A stretch of DNA of 64,000 nt from Paralvinella palmiformis. Its lineage: Eukaryota; Annelida; Polychaeta; Terebellida; Alvinellidae. The notes beneath the pieces were generated by a model. That model ran no database searches. It saw only the letters and a program-made list of their open reading frames with translations, and was not told the origin of the DNA. Positions within the stretch are counted from its first letter, which is position 1. Every line of letters starts with the position of its first letter. The stretch is taken from NCBI GenBank assembly GCA_025642065.1, contig JAODUP010000713.1, forward strand, positions 7,501-71,500. Direction: 5' to 3'. Both the position numbers and the translations under genes were made by a program. Shown here piece after piece: positions 34,690 to 46,110 of the stretch.

Positions 34690-35410
34690 GGGTTATAGCA
34701 GAATTGGAATGTTTTAGAATTGCTTAAGCTCATCAGCCAATTTTATCCATTTTTTCATGTCATATTTCGAAATGTGGAAATTCTGGAAAAGGAATCACCT
34801 CTTTCCTGTCCAAAGCCATCTGTAAGAAACTCATTCAACTTATTGCTCAAAAGGTCCACGCGCTCATTGTTGATGAAGTTAATTCTTCTACCACATATAT
34901 ATCAGTTATTTATTATACTTCGATGTCCTATTGAAAACTAAAAACCTTTCTGGAACTAAACAGCCATATCGATGAGGAAATTACAACGCAGGTATTGCAG
35001 TACCACGTGAAAAGTGTAAACTTAATTTTTCAAAATGTAGGGGCTCAATCCTACAAAAATACTACTAGCATGTCTGTATGTTGTAAGAGGATGCAGAGGG
35101 AAAACTTTAAAAGAAAATAAGTTTATCATTTGTGTGTCGTGAAGAGCCCATTCCCTAAATATAATAGGCGTAAGTGCTGTTGAATAATATTTCAAATAAG
35201 ACGCAGGATAAAAATCTGTTGGAATGAGATTTGGAACATTTTCGTAAAGCAAGTAAAGTTCTGCAAAATGAGGATATAAATTTAAATTCACGCGAAGCTC
35301 TGTATGGATCATTAGCTGATCAAATGCGTACTTCAATAGAAGAATGTGAAAGAAATGAAACAATAGCAATGGAAGTGGTACTAGACGTTGATTACAAGGC
35401 AACTCAAACT
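34690..35410 (+). pseudogene. hAT-type (DUF4371-like) transposase fragment
   Basis: In shifting frames: KVHALIVDEVNSSTTYISV (family pattern .ADE..D.S...Q), then HIDEEITTQVLQ, then VGAQSYKNTTSMS where RGQ.YD.A.NMSG is typical, to about 35060. After a gap, 35225-35410 has RKASKVLQNEDINLNS then ALYGSLADQMRTSIEECER, like the helical insertion of hAT/ZMYM-type proteins. No intact ORF. The assignment rests on pattern recognition only. Confidence 0.6.
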
Positions 35411-36118
35411 CTCAAATGTATCATCTGAGCGTTCATTTAATCGCTTGAAGTATATTAAAAATCGTTGTGACCCACTTTTTCGTAGTTCTCGTATATTAGA
35501 GCTCGCTGACTTAGTGGAATACCAGGCAGCACTTTTTGCGTTTAATCTTAACACTAAAACATTACCAATACCGTTTAATGATATGTTTACATTCAATATA
35601 GATCTGCCAAACGCCCGTGTGACAAGAGAGTCTGACCATTTATATGTAGCAAAAAGTTATAATATATTTGCTAGTAGACTACTGTTGATTAGCATTCCCG
35701 AAATATGGAATACATGGATGAATGCGCTGACATACAAAACCACACAGCGTCACTTTAAATATCAACTTAAAACACAAATATTTGATGCATACCCAGAAAG
35801 GGTGAAATGCTATAACCTACGATGCAACGATTTTTACCGTTGAATCCAGGTTATTATTAACCCAGTTACCTCCCATTTTATTAGTTTTCTGTGATAGATA
35901 AAATGACATAGGTCTATACGACAAAATCGTTTTATTATTGTAATTTGTAGATTCTTGTCCTGATGCTTCTCTTTTCTCCTCCTCCCTCTTGTGCTCTTAT
36001 TAATATTGCATCTTTAAATTATGATTAATGCTAGTATCGTCTCCTTCCTCTCAGTGCTGTGACACTCTCAAATACCGCAATGAAAATTGGAAATAAACCT
36101 TACTTACTTAATTACTTA
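35410..36118 (+). pseudogene. LINE C-terminal fragment with ttac-type tail
   Basis: An ORF at 35388-35843 has SERSFNRLKYIKNRCDPLFR, then ILELADLVEYQAALFAF and SIPEIWNTW. This matches the C-terminal region of RTE/CR1-like LINEs (...LF..L.IL.L.DL..Y....F.F......G...WN). The 3' region ends at ccttacttacttaattactt (~36115), a short repetitive tail. 5' truncated within or just after the hAT fragment. Confidence 0.7.
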
Positions 36119-36129
36119 ATTTCAAGGAT

Positions 36130-38395
36130 GCAAATTAAAATGGTTGGTGACTTTATGTGCTTTTATTGATGCAGGTTGTGCACTGCCATACATGCCGTTA
36201 AATCTATTGACCTCTTGTTAAACAGAAGCAACATGACAAGTACAGGAAGTACGCAAATGGATCATTTGTCATAAGGTGTTGAAATCTAAAACATGACGGG
36301 CTGTGTACTTATCAAATTAGCGATGGTCACAGGCTAGCCACAAAGATTTATAAAAATTGAAATGCCAAACCAGGTTAAAATCCAACAGAGGAGCAAGTTA
36401 TTCATCAATGCACACAGCATAGCAAAGAAATCGAGACCAGCGATAGGTTATGAATGCCTATGTGAGTAAGATGAAAAGAAAGGACTAGATATTGGTTGTA
36501 CATATTAGAATTCCAAGAGCTTTAAGAAATTCATGGTAGCAATTTCTGAAGTAGTTCGTGCCAATGACATCGAAGGGTTGTTGAATAGAGACAAGTTCAG
36601 CACTATTATGTCAGATGGATAAAAAGAAATGTCAGTAGTCGAGAACCAGATTGTCTACGTCCATTGTTGCATCAAAGGCGAGGTGCACTACTTCTTTCTG
36701 GGTCCCCGTCGATTGTGAGACTGCTGATGCAACAGCTATATTTAATGCTATTCTGAGAGCACTGAAATTCTCCAAAATGACACGAGAAGATTTTCTTCTG
36801 AAATGGTGTCATTTTCTGGAGATAGAGCAAGTGTCAACACTGGTGTGAAGAACGGTCTCATTGTCTTATTCTGAGAGAGAGTAAATGAGTCGATTGTCAT
36901 GATTCAGTGCTTGTCTCATCGTGTCGAACTAGCATTCAAGGAGGCTATGAAGACCGAACCGCTGTTCACAAAAGTACACAATATCTTGGATAGTTTGTAA
37001 AAGTTGTTATAATAAGAGTTCAAAACAAAAGCAGGATTGACCAAGGCATTTGAAGTTTAGCAAAGTCCCCGGTAATGTACGTGAGGGTTGGAGGAACGAG
37101 ATGGATTGCGCACACACAAAGAACGTTGAAGAGTTTGCTGAGAGCTTATCCAGCATTGATCTTCCATCTCAGTCAGATACATTTGTTTACAATATCTTAA
37201 TTCATGTTTAATGGCTAATGAAACATGTTGAGTCGAAATAATATGGTGAGTAATTGCTTCCTACTTTGGTTATTGTATTTTCAGATTTTAACAATGCTGG
37301 CTGGACAACATTAGCAATAAAGAATTCCATAATTTTTATAATAATTCAGGTTATGATATTTGCACACTGGTTGGTAGATGCTCTTGCTATCATGGTGCAG
37401 CTATCCATGGCTCTACAACATCAACAAGTTGGTCCTAGTGTTGTTTATGTTGATGGTCTGTTATATAGTTGGTGATATTATAAACAAATAACATGGTGTT
37501 TGTTGTTATGGTAACAAACATGGCTATGGTGTAATATTAAGATAGTGAAATTAACCATGTTTAACGATATTAATGAATGTAATTTTGCTAATGGTGGCGT
37601 AGTATCTTTAGAAACATGGTGGTGGTGGAAATGGTGTATTACTATCAGAATCATGATCAGGTGATATGAATTTTGTAAATTTGGTGATGGTGGTGTTGAT
37701 ATTTTCAGACCGGGACCAGAAATGATACAATTTACAGCTAAGGTAGAGCAAAACAAAGGCTTGTTAGGGGGTGAAAAATGACAATACTGTCAATACGCAG
37801 ATCTCAAAGGTTGTAGATGCATTGATAAAGTCCATGGCAAAATGTTTCTCAGATATAGACAGTGGCTTGCTGGAGTGTACCAAGATGGGTGATCTCTCAC
37901 CATGGCCTCCTAAATATGCAGATGCTGTTGGCAGGTATCAAATCTCATCAATATATAAGGAAAAAACCCTCACACATACACGCACACATGTATGTGAACT
38001 TTCATTTCTCTTATATTGTTTAAGACTTCTTGTGTTCTTGGTAAGTCATTTGGAGGAATCATAATGTGAAGTCAGAATGGACTATTCTGAAACAAGAGCT
38101 ATATACAAGGTGATGACACATACACATTCCAAGAATGGCATCACACATTTAGAATTTAACTGATGCATAGATCATCTCAATTATCATATAATCAGATACT
38201 TGTGTATACACGTACTTTTATTTTATTCCTGGCAACCACAAGCCTTATTCCATGACCTGGAAGATCATCAATAGTCTACACAGGACTCGATGCCCAAACA
38301 TACTGGATGTTATTGATTTTATTATGTCATTGCCAGCAGGAACCTCTGAGTGTGAGCGTGGATTTTGACAGATGAAAATCACCAAGTTATTGATC
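36130..38395 (+). pseudogene. ZNF862-like hAT-derived gene, decayed
   Basis: Blocks in order in changing frames: FKKFMVAISEVVRANDIEGL with IMSDG (36520-36620), IVYVHCCIKGEVHYFFLG, ETADATAIFNAILRALK (36715-36770), NTGVKNGLIVLF, QCLSHRVELAFKEAMKTEPL, VRVGGTRWIAHT-like sequence near 37090, HWLVDALAIMVQLSMALQ near 37370, and the C-terminal hAT dimerisation motif LPAGTSECERGF near 38330. Stops include TAA after MSDG, TGA near 36717 and TGA after ERGF. The order matches zinc-finger protein 862-like hAT-derived proteins. Dead copy. Confidence 0.75.
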
Positions 38396-38722
38396 TAAAT
38401 ATAGATGTGTTTAGTGTGTATAGAGTAATGTTATATAGATGTGTTTAGTGTGTATAGAGTAATGTTACATAGATGGTTCAGGTGACACTAGCATCAAAAC
38501 AACCATCATTTGTTATAATTTGTTGTTAATAACAACACTTAACAATTTACAGTCATAACATTTGAAGAGAACATTGCAATAAATATTGATCTGAATTGTT
38601 TAAAGAAGAGTTTGTTTATGTGTTTTAAATCTTTATACGATAAAATGAGTGCAATTTAGCAGCTTATAGATCAAAATAATATATAAACGATGATAATACA
38701 TTATCCTTTTTTCATAATCTAG
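38396..38722. other. Spacer with a 36-bp direct duplication
   Basis: tagatgtgtttagtgtgtat plus agagtaatgtta occurs twice at 38402-38473. The rest precedes a PAN exon copy and resembles its intron only close to the acceptor. Confidence 0.6.
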
Positions 38723-38984
38723 TATCGTTGGTACATGGGAGAGCATTATTTGAAAAAAAATTACAACAAACAATTGGATGTAACCGACTACTCGACTAAC
38801 TATCATGTTAAAAGAATATTAGAATGTGAAATGTTGTGTCTAGAAAATGGAGTCCAATGTTTAGTTGCTAATATTTATTACTGTTATCAACAACATTATC
38901 ATTGTCATTTGATTAATGACTTACCTGAAAAGTACTTCGACTTGCTCCAGTTTAATGCTCGCGGCAAGTTCATTGGGAAGACAG
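38723..38984 (+). pseudogene. PAN exon copy, frameshifted
   Basis: Acceptor tctag and donor gtaag are kept, and the downstream reading NKQLDVTDYSTNYHVKRILE to FNARGKFIGKTG is intact with its cysteines. An A-run in the FEKKH region has one extra base (262 nt), so the exon's two halves are in different frames. No signal exon or EGF exon was found near it. Confidence 0.88.
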
Positions 38985-39106
38985 GTAAGTTAGATAAACA
39001 GCGATTCATTTTCGGTGATATATGTTTTAAACAGCTGCTCATATTAGATAAATAACATATGTGTTTGTTTTTCTTGTTCTTAAAGCATATAATTGGTTGT
39101 CCTGGT

Positions 39107-40175
39107 ATATATATATGTGTGTGTGTGTGTGTTTTAGCTGTGTATTATAAGGCACAGGCACAGAGAATCTCGAACCGTGAATTCAAACTCTGGACGTTTC
39201 TTCAGGGGACTGAATCCAGAGTGGCGACTTTTCTTGCTGAGACATGTGTAATGTTTCACTAGTCCCTAAGCCGCCAAGCAAAATCAAAATACGAATCACC
39301 TACAGCCGTGGAGTTTGGGTGGAAAACACGCAAGTCAGATCACGGCAGTAGTGAAAATGTTTAGCTTAATTATCTAAGCAGCCTTATTTATAGCAATTGT
39401 TTCAATTGCTGTATCTTTCTTCAAAGCAATACTATATAAACTATATAACCCAATTGTTACCGTCTTCAAAGATCAGTTTTTACAACGGGCAGGCGTCACG
39501 AAGCGACTACTATTAAAACTATTTAGCTTAATTGCTATTAAAAGACTGACATCTGCGCTGAAGCAGACCGTATTAGCGCGTCATAGCTTCGATACTGTTT
39601 GAACTATGTTATCATTTTCAAACCTGACCTAATTTATGCTATTCTAACTATTGTAGTTCTTAAATGTTATTTATGACAAGCAGATTATAGCTAATTTTGA
39701 ATGTCATAGTACAAACTGGACATAACTGGACCTAGGAAAGATAAATCTATTCCCACATACAACCAAGGTGAATTATATATACAAGTAAACTTGTTATGTA
39801 AAACACACCAACCGCGCGAACTGTGTCCAATGCCACCGCTCGAGATGCGATGCAGTGTTTCTATTCCTGAGTCAGGAGTACTTATAATGCTTTAAGAGCG
39901 TACTGTGCCTGCTACAGTCATTTAAATGCTGGATAACCAGGCCAGACACCTAAACGGCGTGCCTCCAAAGACGCAAATAGTACATGGATTATACAGCTCT
40001 AGATAAACTTTTCTTGAATGCAGGGACCGGGAAATATGGTCTCCACGCATAGAAAACGGAACTTTCTCAACCGCAGCATAATATGCCTTGTGATATTTGC
40101 TGGAGGGTCAAATACCTCATAAACATACAAATCCAATAAATACTATGACCTACTCGTCACTATTATAACAATTTA
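39107..40175 (-). repeat. R1 repeat, most complete copy (X-Y-Z) with (CA)n(TA)n end
   Basis: Minus-strand order: X from about 40170 (gacgagtaggtcatagtatt), Y near 39430, Z near 39350-39150, ending in acacagctaaaacacac and a short CA/TA array at 39107-39132. The same ordering is seen in pieces at 8350-9591, 27303-28512 and 47228-47440. No ORF is conserved. It sits in the intron after the PAN exon copy, and the opposite locus at 30.0 kb lacks its body. Confidence 0.85.
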
Positions 40176-40189
40176 ATGAAAGAAAAAAA

Positions 40190-40495
40190 CAAATTTCTAA
40201 AATAATCCAGAAGAGGATAATCTAAATATAAAAAAGAAACTATGATTAAAACAAAACCAGGCTTTGTGTCGAACACTACGGCCAAGAAAGATTAAGCCCA
40301 AAATGGAAAAATAAAATATTAATACACAGTATGAATAATGTATGAATAATATAAGCATAAATCAGAATAAATTCAGATTAATACTAATAGCAGCGATATA
40401 ACACGACTCAACCCAATAGTAACGACCGGTTTCGACCTATTCAAGTCTTCATCAGGTTGCATAGAATGTCTAACGTTACCTTGTTGAAGTTTGGG
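40190..40495 (-). mobile_element. Hammerhead-bearing repeat, copy 2
   Basis: Inverse complement of 29606-29945, near-identical by eye, in the same order relative to an R1-type end and a PAN exon fragment. Together the two loci form a >0.5-kb interrupted inverted duplication 10 kb apart. Confidence 0.6.
40416..40460 (-). ncRNA. Hammerhead ribozyme-like motif, second copy
   Basis: Identical core to the 29632 copy over more than 60 bases: CTGATGA at 40455-40449, GAAA at 40433-40430, same stem II, stem III and stem I pairing, same extra A. Confidence 0.6.
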
Positions 40496-40920
40496 GTAGA
40501 AACCCCTGGCTGTCGCCTATTGGGCACAGCCACCTCTAACGTTACCATATTGCTCGAGGTTTATATACACAATTTTCAATAGGAAGCCACGCACTTAATC
40601 CTTTAGTTCTTTTTAACAAAGGAGGGGTTCTATTTTAATCTCTTTGTTCTACTTGTGAACTTACGTAACCCCGTGTTTTGAAAACATCCCAACGATAATT
40701 GAATAGAATGTATATGTTTGTACAGGTGTGAAAGTGCCCAACATAATAAGAAAATAAACCTAAATGTACTTCAAATGAATTAGTCGTAGCTTCCTATTTG
40801 ACAATTGATATATAGATATCTCATTGCTTTACAAACATAGTAACGGTGGGTTGAGATTTTTGTGTTTCGGGCGATTGACGCTTTACTGAAGTTGTGTTTG
40901 TGATTAACTTTTCCAGAGCT
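40496..40920. other. No gene seen
   Basis: Short stretch between the hammerhead repeat and LINE A. The sequence cctaacgttacc occurs twice near 40480 and 40540, bracketing ~70 bp. Confidence 0.4.
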
Positions 40921-41171
40921 TCAGTGTGTGTGTGTGTGTGTGTGGATGGATGGATGGATGCTCTTTATTTCCCCTTCCGGGAGTACATAACAAATATTAT
41001 GAATAACAATAACTATATATACAAACATTTACACACATCTATATGATAAAATGTTCATTGCAATGGAAGCGCTTGTCTAGCGCATGACCTCCATTAGAGA
41101 TATCAGTTCATTTCCAGATATACAACAAAATTCAATGTAATTATCGATATCATTAAATAAAGAATTTTTTT

Positions 41172-42245
41172 TTATAAGATAGTATCTAGAAATACTTGGT
41201 CTGTAGAACTGAGCAATTGAACTTCTTGTTCACAATCTAATGTGTCAAGAATATTGTCCCAGGCTTTAGAGCGTGAATCAACTATTCCTTCGCACCTCAT
41301 TACATAGTGTTCTACGGTATCGGTGTACTCCTGACCACATACTGTACATATATCAGCATTGTCTAACTTCTCTGGGTAGGCCAGAAGCCTCACAGTATTC
41401 ATCAAAGATTTTCGACATTCCATTTTACATTTTATGACTGAGTATAGCACACTAGGTCGTAGCGATTCATGAACACGCAGAAACCTATGGGCTCCTTTGT
41501 CTACAAGCCCTGCTTTCCATCTTCTCTGTTCGTGGGTTAGGATGGCTTGGTCCACTATTTGAGACCACAGTTTCTTGTTTTCTAAAGTGCCTCCTGTGAG
41601 ATAAGATAGGACATGTCCTGTCATATCATGCTGGATTATCACCGACCATAAACTGTATGTATAACTTTTCATGTCAACTGTTTGTGGAGCAAATATGATA
41701 AAATACAACTGGGAAAGAAAAATATATTTGATTAAATTATCCGGTGGTAGACTACACATTTTATAAATAAATTTCAATTTGCACTTGTCAATAACCCCTG
41801 CTATTGTTGTCCATCCTAAGAGACCTCTCACTATTTCATCGTGTGTCCTTCTATGTAGACCTTGGATATGCTTTCCAATACGTTTCTGAACTGTTTCGAA
41901 CACGTTTATTTCTCTTTTGGGGAGATCACCCCAGACTTCGCAACCATAGAGCATAGAGGGTATTAATAATCTCTGCCACAGGTTACTACATGTCAGTGGC
42001 GACAATCCCTCTGAATGAAATCCGGAAGCCTTCAGCATGCCAAGGTTAGCGTAACCTTTGTTGGCCATGGTAGTTGTCCTGGCCTGAGATGAGCCATCTC
42101 CAGATATTATAATACCAAGATAATTATATGATGTCACTATCTCTAGCCGTTGATCACCGAGAAACCATTGGTAGTTGTCAATATGTTTCAGCTTTCTATC
42201 ACCAAACACTATACACTTGGTCTTACTTGGTGAGTATTCCAGGCG
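41172..42245 (-). pseudogene. LINE A: C-terminal part of ORF2
   Basis: Starting in the frame RLEYSPSKTKCIVFGD, the thumb-side block has NYLGIIISGDGS, LWQRLLIPSMLYGCEVWGD (a typical ..L..S.L.YGCE.W pattern), and a C-terminal zinc-binding motif CTVCGQEYTDTVEHYVMRC. The stop at 41172 appears genuine. Clade not resolved; no RNase H domain is visible. Confidence 0.85.
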
Positions 42246-43617
42246 CCATAGCCTGCCTTACATATAGGCATTGTCGATCATAGTTTGTAATCCGTTTGAT
42301 ATCGCTCAACTGCTTACATAATATATCAGCATGATTAGAGTCATAACGGGCCGATTCACTTGCCTGTTCATTTAAGAGTGTCTGATAGTGTCTTCTCCAC
42401 ATATCACACGGTTCGTCTTGTGACTTGTAAGTTATTCCATCAACAGTGATAGCAGTACCAGACGTTGGTTGTCTTTTCGGTCTTACACGTTTCCATAATG
42501 TTTTTATATCCATGTTAATGCCATTTTCCACTTTTTCATATTCCTTTTGATAAAATGCTTGTTGTTTATCCTCAAACATGCGGGCAAACCTTCTTTTTGC
42601 AGTTTTATAATCAGAATACGATTCGTGATTGTTATCCCGTGGTTTGCCATGTCCAATCCAAACGTGACGTAAGCTTATTTGCTCTTTGTGGAAATCTTTA
42701 AGCTCATCATCCCAAGAGGGATGAACATGTGCTTTGAATCTGCATGGTGGAATACTGACTTGTACAGCTTTATTTATAGCAAGATGAATATCTATGATGT
42801 ATTGATCAAGGTCAGATTTTGAGTTTATGGTGTATCCTTCTATATGTGATAGCAGGGATCGCAAGTTCTGTCTGTATAATGCTGGATCACTCTTATTCCA
42901 GTTATATCGCACATTATGATTAAGAACTTTATTGCGTGTATACCTGCACTTGAACACGAGAGTGATAGGTAAATGGTCAGACGTATTTAACGCATGGTCC
43001 TCATGAACATAGCAAGACAAACATCGATGGCAAGTGTATGTTGGAATTATAAAACGATCAAGGATGGATGCGTCGAGGTTAGCATCACCTGGTATACATG
43101 TATGTGAAGGTCCGCCACATATGTCACTGGTTATTGTTGAAAATAAATTGTGTTCAATCAAGAATTCTCCAAGCAAGCGTCCCCTGTCATTTCCTTGTGA
43201 ACGGGCTCTATGTCCCCATTGTTGACCTAATTGACCATTGAAGTCTCCACATGATATTACAGTTCCCTCGTTTGACAGCCATTCCAATATTATTTGCCAA
43301 TCAGTAATACACTCACGATATTGGTCTGTCGTATAATTTGTGCTCGGTAGGTATACGTTAATGACAAATATAGGATCAGAGCCACTGGAATCAATCCTGA
43401 CCGCCATGATTCTGTCAGAATGCACTGGAAGACTAAGATTTGTAATGGAGTAATTTATCTTATTATTCCACAGAATAGCCAATCCACCCTTTCGAAGTCT
43501 CAATGAACATAACGGATTATTTTCGTCGCACACATTGACATATCCGCTGAAATTAACATTTAATGTTGTTAAGAAGTTTTTGTGTTCATAGTATAAATGG
43601 TGTTCCTGATATATCAC
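42223..43617 (-). pseudogene. LINE A: APE-type endonuclease and linker
   Basis: The 464-codon ORF begins IYQEHHLYYEHKNFL, a degenerate form of the endonuclease start (LQEHWL...), then has KGGLAILWNN, FVINVYLPS, CGDFNGQLG (catalytic GDFN) and NTSDHLPI (catalytic SDH). The linker runs to a partial RT lead-in (KRQPTSGTAITVDGITYKSQ, with later DRQC). It reads into the deletion point near 42245-42255 and stops in the wrong frame (APGILTK). Confidence 0.9.
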
Positions 43618-43710
43618 ATGAACTCACTTCAATAAACATACACTATTATAAAACCAATTATAACTACATGTTCACACTTATATACAAACACGGAATCACT
43701 TCCAGTCACA

Positions 43711-44208
43711 ATGGAAACAGACAACACCTGGCACACCATATCAACAAAAAAGAAACGCTCGCTACAAGAAACACCACCCCCCAGCGCCCCACCGAAGAAG
43801 CGCACCACTGCGGAGACAATCCAGACGCCACCGAACCAGGTCAAGCAGGTGTTCCTGCTAGAGATCGTGTTGGGCGGTCCCTGGAAGACACTGTTCGAGG
43901 TGGCCGTCGCCCTAGATGGACTCAGACCAGCAATACCGATAACATCGATAGTCAGGGATGGAAAAAGACTGATACGAACGACCTGCCCGGCAACAAGCCA
44001 GCGATTGTCCGACATGAAGGAGCTGGCGGGAAAGCCGGTAGAGTTCCGGCCTATAAACAGGACAATAGGGCCTCAAAAATACGTACTCTCAGGTGTGCCT
44101 CAGGACATCCCCCTAGAATTTATCGCAAAAACATTCGGGGTGACGGAGGTCACCGGACTCCTCAAGGGGGATACCCCCACCAGATCCGTATCTTTCATGA
44201 CGATATAA
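43711..44208 (+). pseudogene. LINE B ORF1 (gag-like), truncated
   Basis: Starts METDNTWHTISTKKKRS, with a proline- and lysine-rich N-terminal region, then VFLLEIVLGGPWKTLFEVAV and FRPINRTIGPQKYVLSGVPQ, the gag-like RNA-binding part of I/Jockey-type ORF1 proteins. No CCHC knuckles are present. The frame ends (SFMTI) at the point where the downstream ORF2 homology begins, consistent with loss of the ORF1 C-terminus and the endonuclease in one deletion. Confidence 0.8.
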
Positions 44209-44214
44209 ACGAAG

Positions 44215-45910
44215 CCGCAACAGCAGCCATCCCCATAGTCCTCCAAAATCGCCCAAGACGTCCTCGCTCCTTCTTAACACCAGAAGCAAGGAGATGGACC
44301 AAAGAAGTCAGTAAACTGACAAAGGTTTTTAAAGCTCACCCGACATCTCAAAATAGAGCAGAACTAAGAGCAGCTCAACGAGAAACGAGACGACGACTTC
44401 ACACAATTAAAGAAGACCAATTTGACAGTTGGTGAAAACAACTCGGGGACATGGGCTCGGTGCAAATTTGGCGCGAGATGAAAAAAATCCGGGGTAAATC
44501 TTCCCAACCAAAAGTAATTAACCCCAAAGAAGAAGCAAACAAATTAGCACACCACTTCGCCACTAGAGCTGATCACCAAACCTTACCCGAAGAGGTCAAA
44601 TCAGCTCTAGAAAAACAACAACCAGACAGACTGCACTCAATATATCTAGCAAAAAGTGAACACGCAGACACAGACACCCCTTTCACACCACACGAATTGG
44701 AAACAGTTTTATCAACACCAAAAAACTCCGCCCCTGGAGAAGACAAACTTACATACATCTTTTACTCCAAATCTCCCCCTTCTTTCAAAGTTAGACTTCT
44801 AAACCTCTTTAACCAATCCTGGAGAGAAGGACGAATTCCCAGACTCTGGAAAATCTCAATAGTCGTCCCTATCCCTAAACCTGGTGGCAAAGGCCACAGA
44901 CCAATATCTCTCCTCCCTACAATACTAAAAATCATGGAGAGACTAATTCTTACCAAGACTAATATTTAAACTCCCCAGACCAAAAAATCTCTTCGGGTTT
45001 ACAAAAGGCAGATCAACTGTCTACCCAATTCTACATTTAGTAAACTTAATCACAACAGAAGAAGAAAAACCCGATCCGGCACAGTCTACACTGCCTTTCT
45101 GATCTAGATAAGGCCTTTGAAAGGGCTAACCACATCGTCATCTTAGACGCTTTAATCTCCCTGGGCATCAAGGGAAGAATGATATCGTGGGTAGAAGACT
45201 TCCTAGACAATAGAGAAATTAAAGTTACAGTTCAAGGGGTAAAATCTGACTCACACCCACTTACTACAGGCTCCCGACAGGGCTCCGCCCTCTCACCTAC
45301 ACTATTTAACGCCCTAATTATAGTACTAATCTCCACATCATTACCCCCATGTGTCGACATCCTGGCTTATGCCGACGACATAGCCATTATTTCACACGGC
45401 CCAAGGCCGGCCAAAAAACTACAAACCGCCCTCGACACAACAGCATCTAAAGCCAATGACCTAGGTCTATTTTTCTCCACCGCCAAGACTAAAATAATTG
45501 CCTTCAACACCAATTCAAAACAACACAACACCTTCCATATAGGCAAACAAGACATTGAAATAGTCAAACAGTATAAATACTTAGGCGTCATCATAGACAA
45601 CCACCTCAATTTCAACAAACACGCACTACAAACAAAACAAAAAATCTACTCTCGACTAAACATAATAAAAATTATTTCTAATGTTAAAGTAGGAATAAAC
45701 ACAAACAATCTTATTAATCTTTATAAAGCCTTAATTCAATCCATACTTCTTTATGCGGCCCCAATCTACCTACTTGCATCTAAAACGGCAATTAAACACA
45801 TAGAAATAGCACAAAGAACTGCACTTAAATATGTCTTAGGGCTCCCCTACTGCCCCCTCTGCCCTTATCAGCAGAGAATCCGGCATCCCCCTTATTGCCC
45901 ATCTCATTAG
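44215..45910 (+). pseudogene. LINE B reverse transcriptase, broken
   Basis: Starts with a linker (RRPRSFLTPEARRWTKEVSK), then KNSAPGEDKLTYIFYSKSP, SIVVPIPKPGGKGHRPISLL, GFTKGRSTVYPI (next frame), ...DLDKAFERANH (another frame), GSRQGSALSPTLFN and LAYADDIAIISHG with an intact YADD, then YKYLGVIIDNHLNFNKH. Breaks: TGA at 44433, frame changes near 44965, 45070 and 45850. Confidence 0.88.
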
Positions 45911-46110
45911 AGGAGACACAGCCAAATACATATTAAGAACAACGACAAAACCGGACCCAGAACAAATCACATTTAAAATACAAGAAAGCTTACACAAAGA
46001 CCCCAGAGTACACATTAATAAAAGCTGGGCCATGAAAGCAGCTGCTATTCAAAGGGACATGATAATTCCAGCAATCCACCCAGGAAACTGCTCCATGGCG
46101 CGACTACCCA

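Larger units (their letters stand above)
40925..43650 (-). mobile_element. LINE A, internally deleted (lost RT core)
   Basis: Two large minus-strand ORFs separated by 13 bp, with a 3' untranslated part to about 40960 ending in an (ATCC)n/(CA)n tail. The endonuclease ORF (42223-43617) and the C-terminal ORF (41172-42209) are each open for over 1 kb, so the element is young. The RT fingers/palm, including the YADD box, is missing. ORF1 and the very N-terminus of the endonuclease are also missing, where LINE B begins. Confidence 0.88.

Noticed and set aside
35022..35402. 126-codon minus ORF
   Set aside because: Overlaps plus-strand hAT-type homology at 35225-35410; no recognisable motif on the minus strand.
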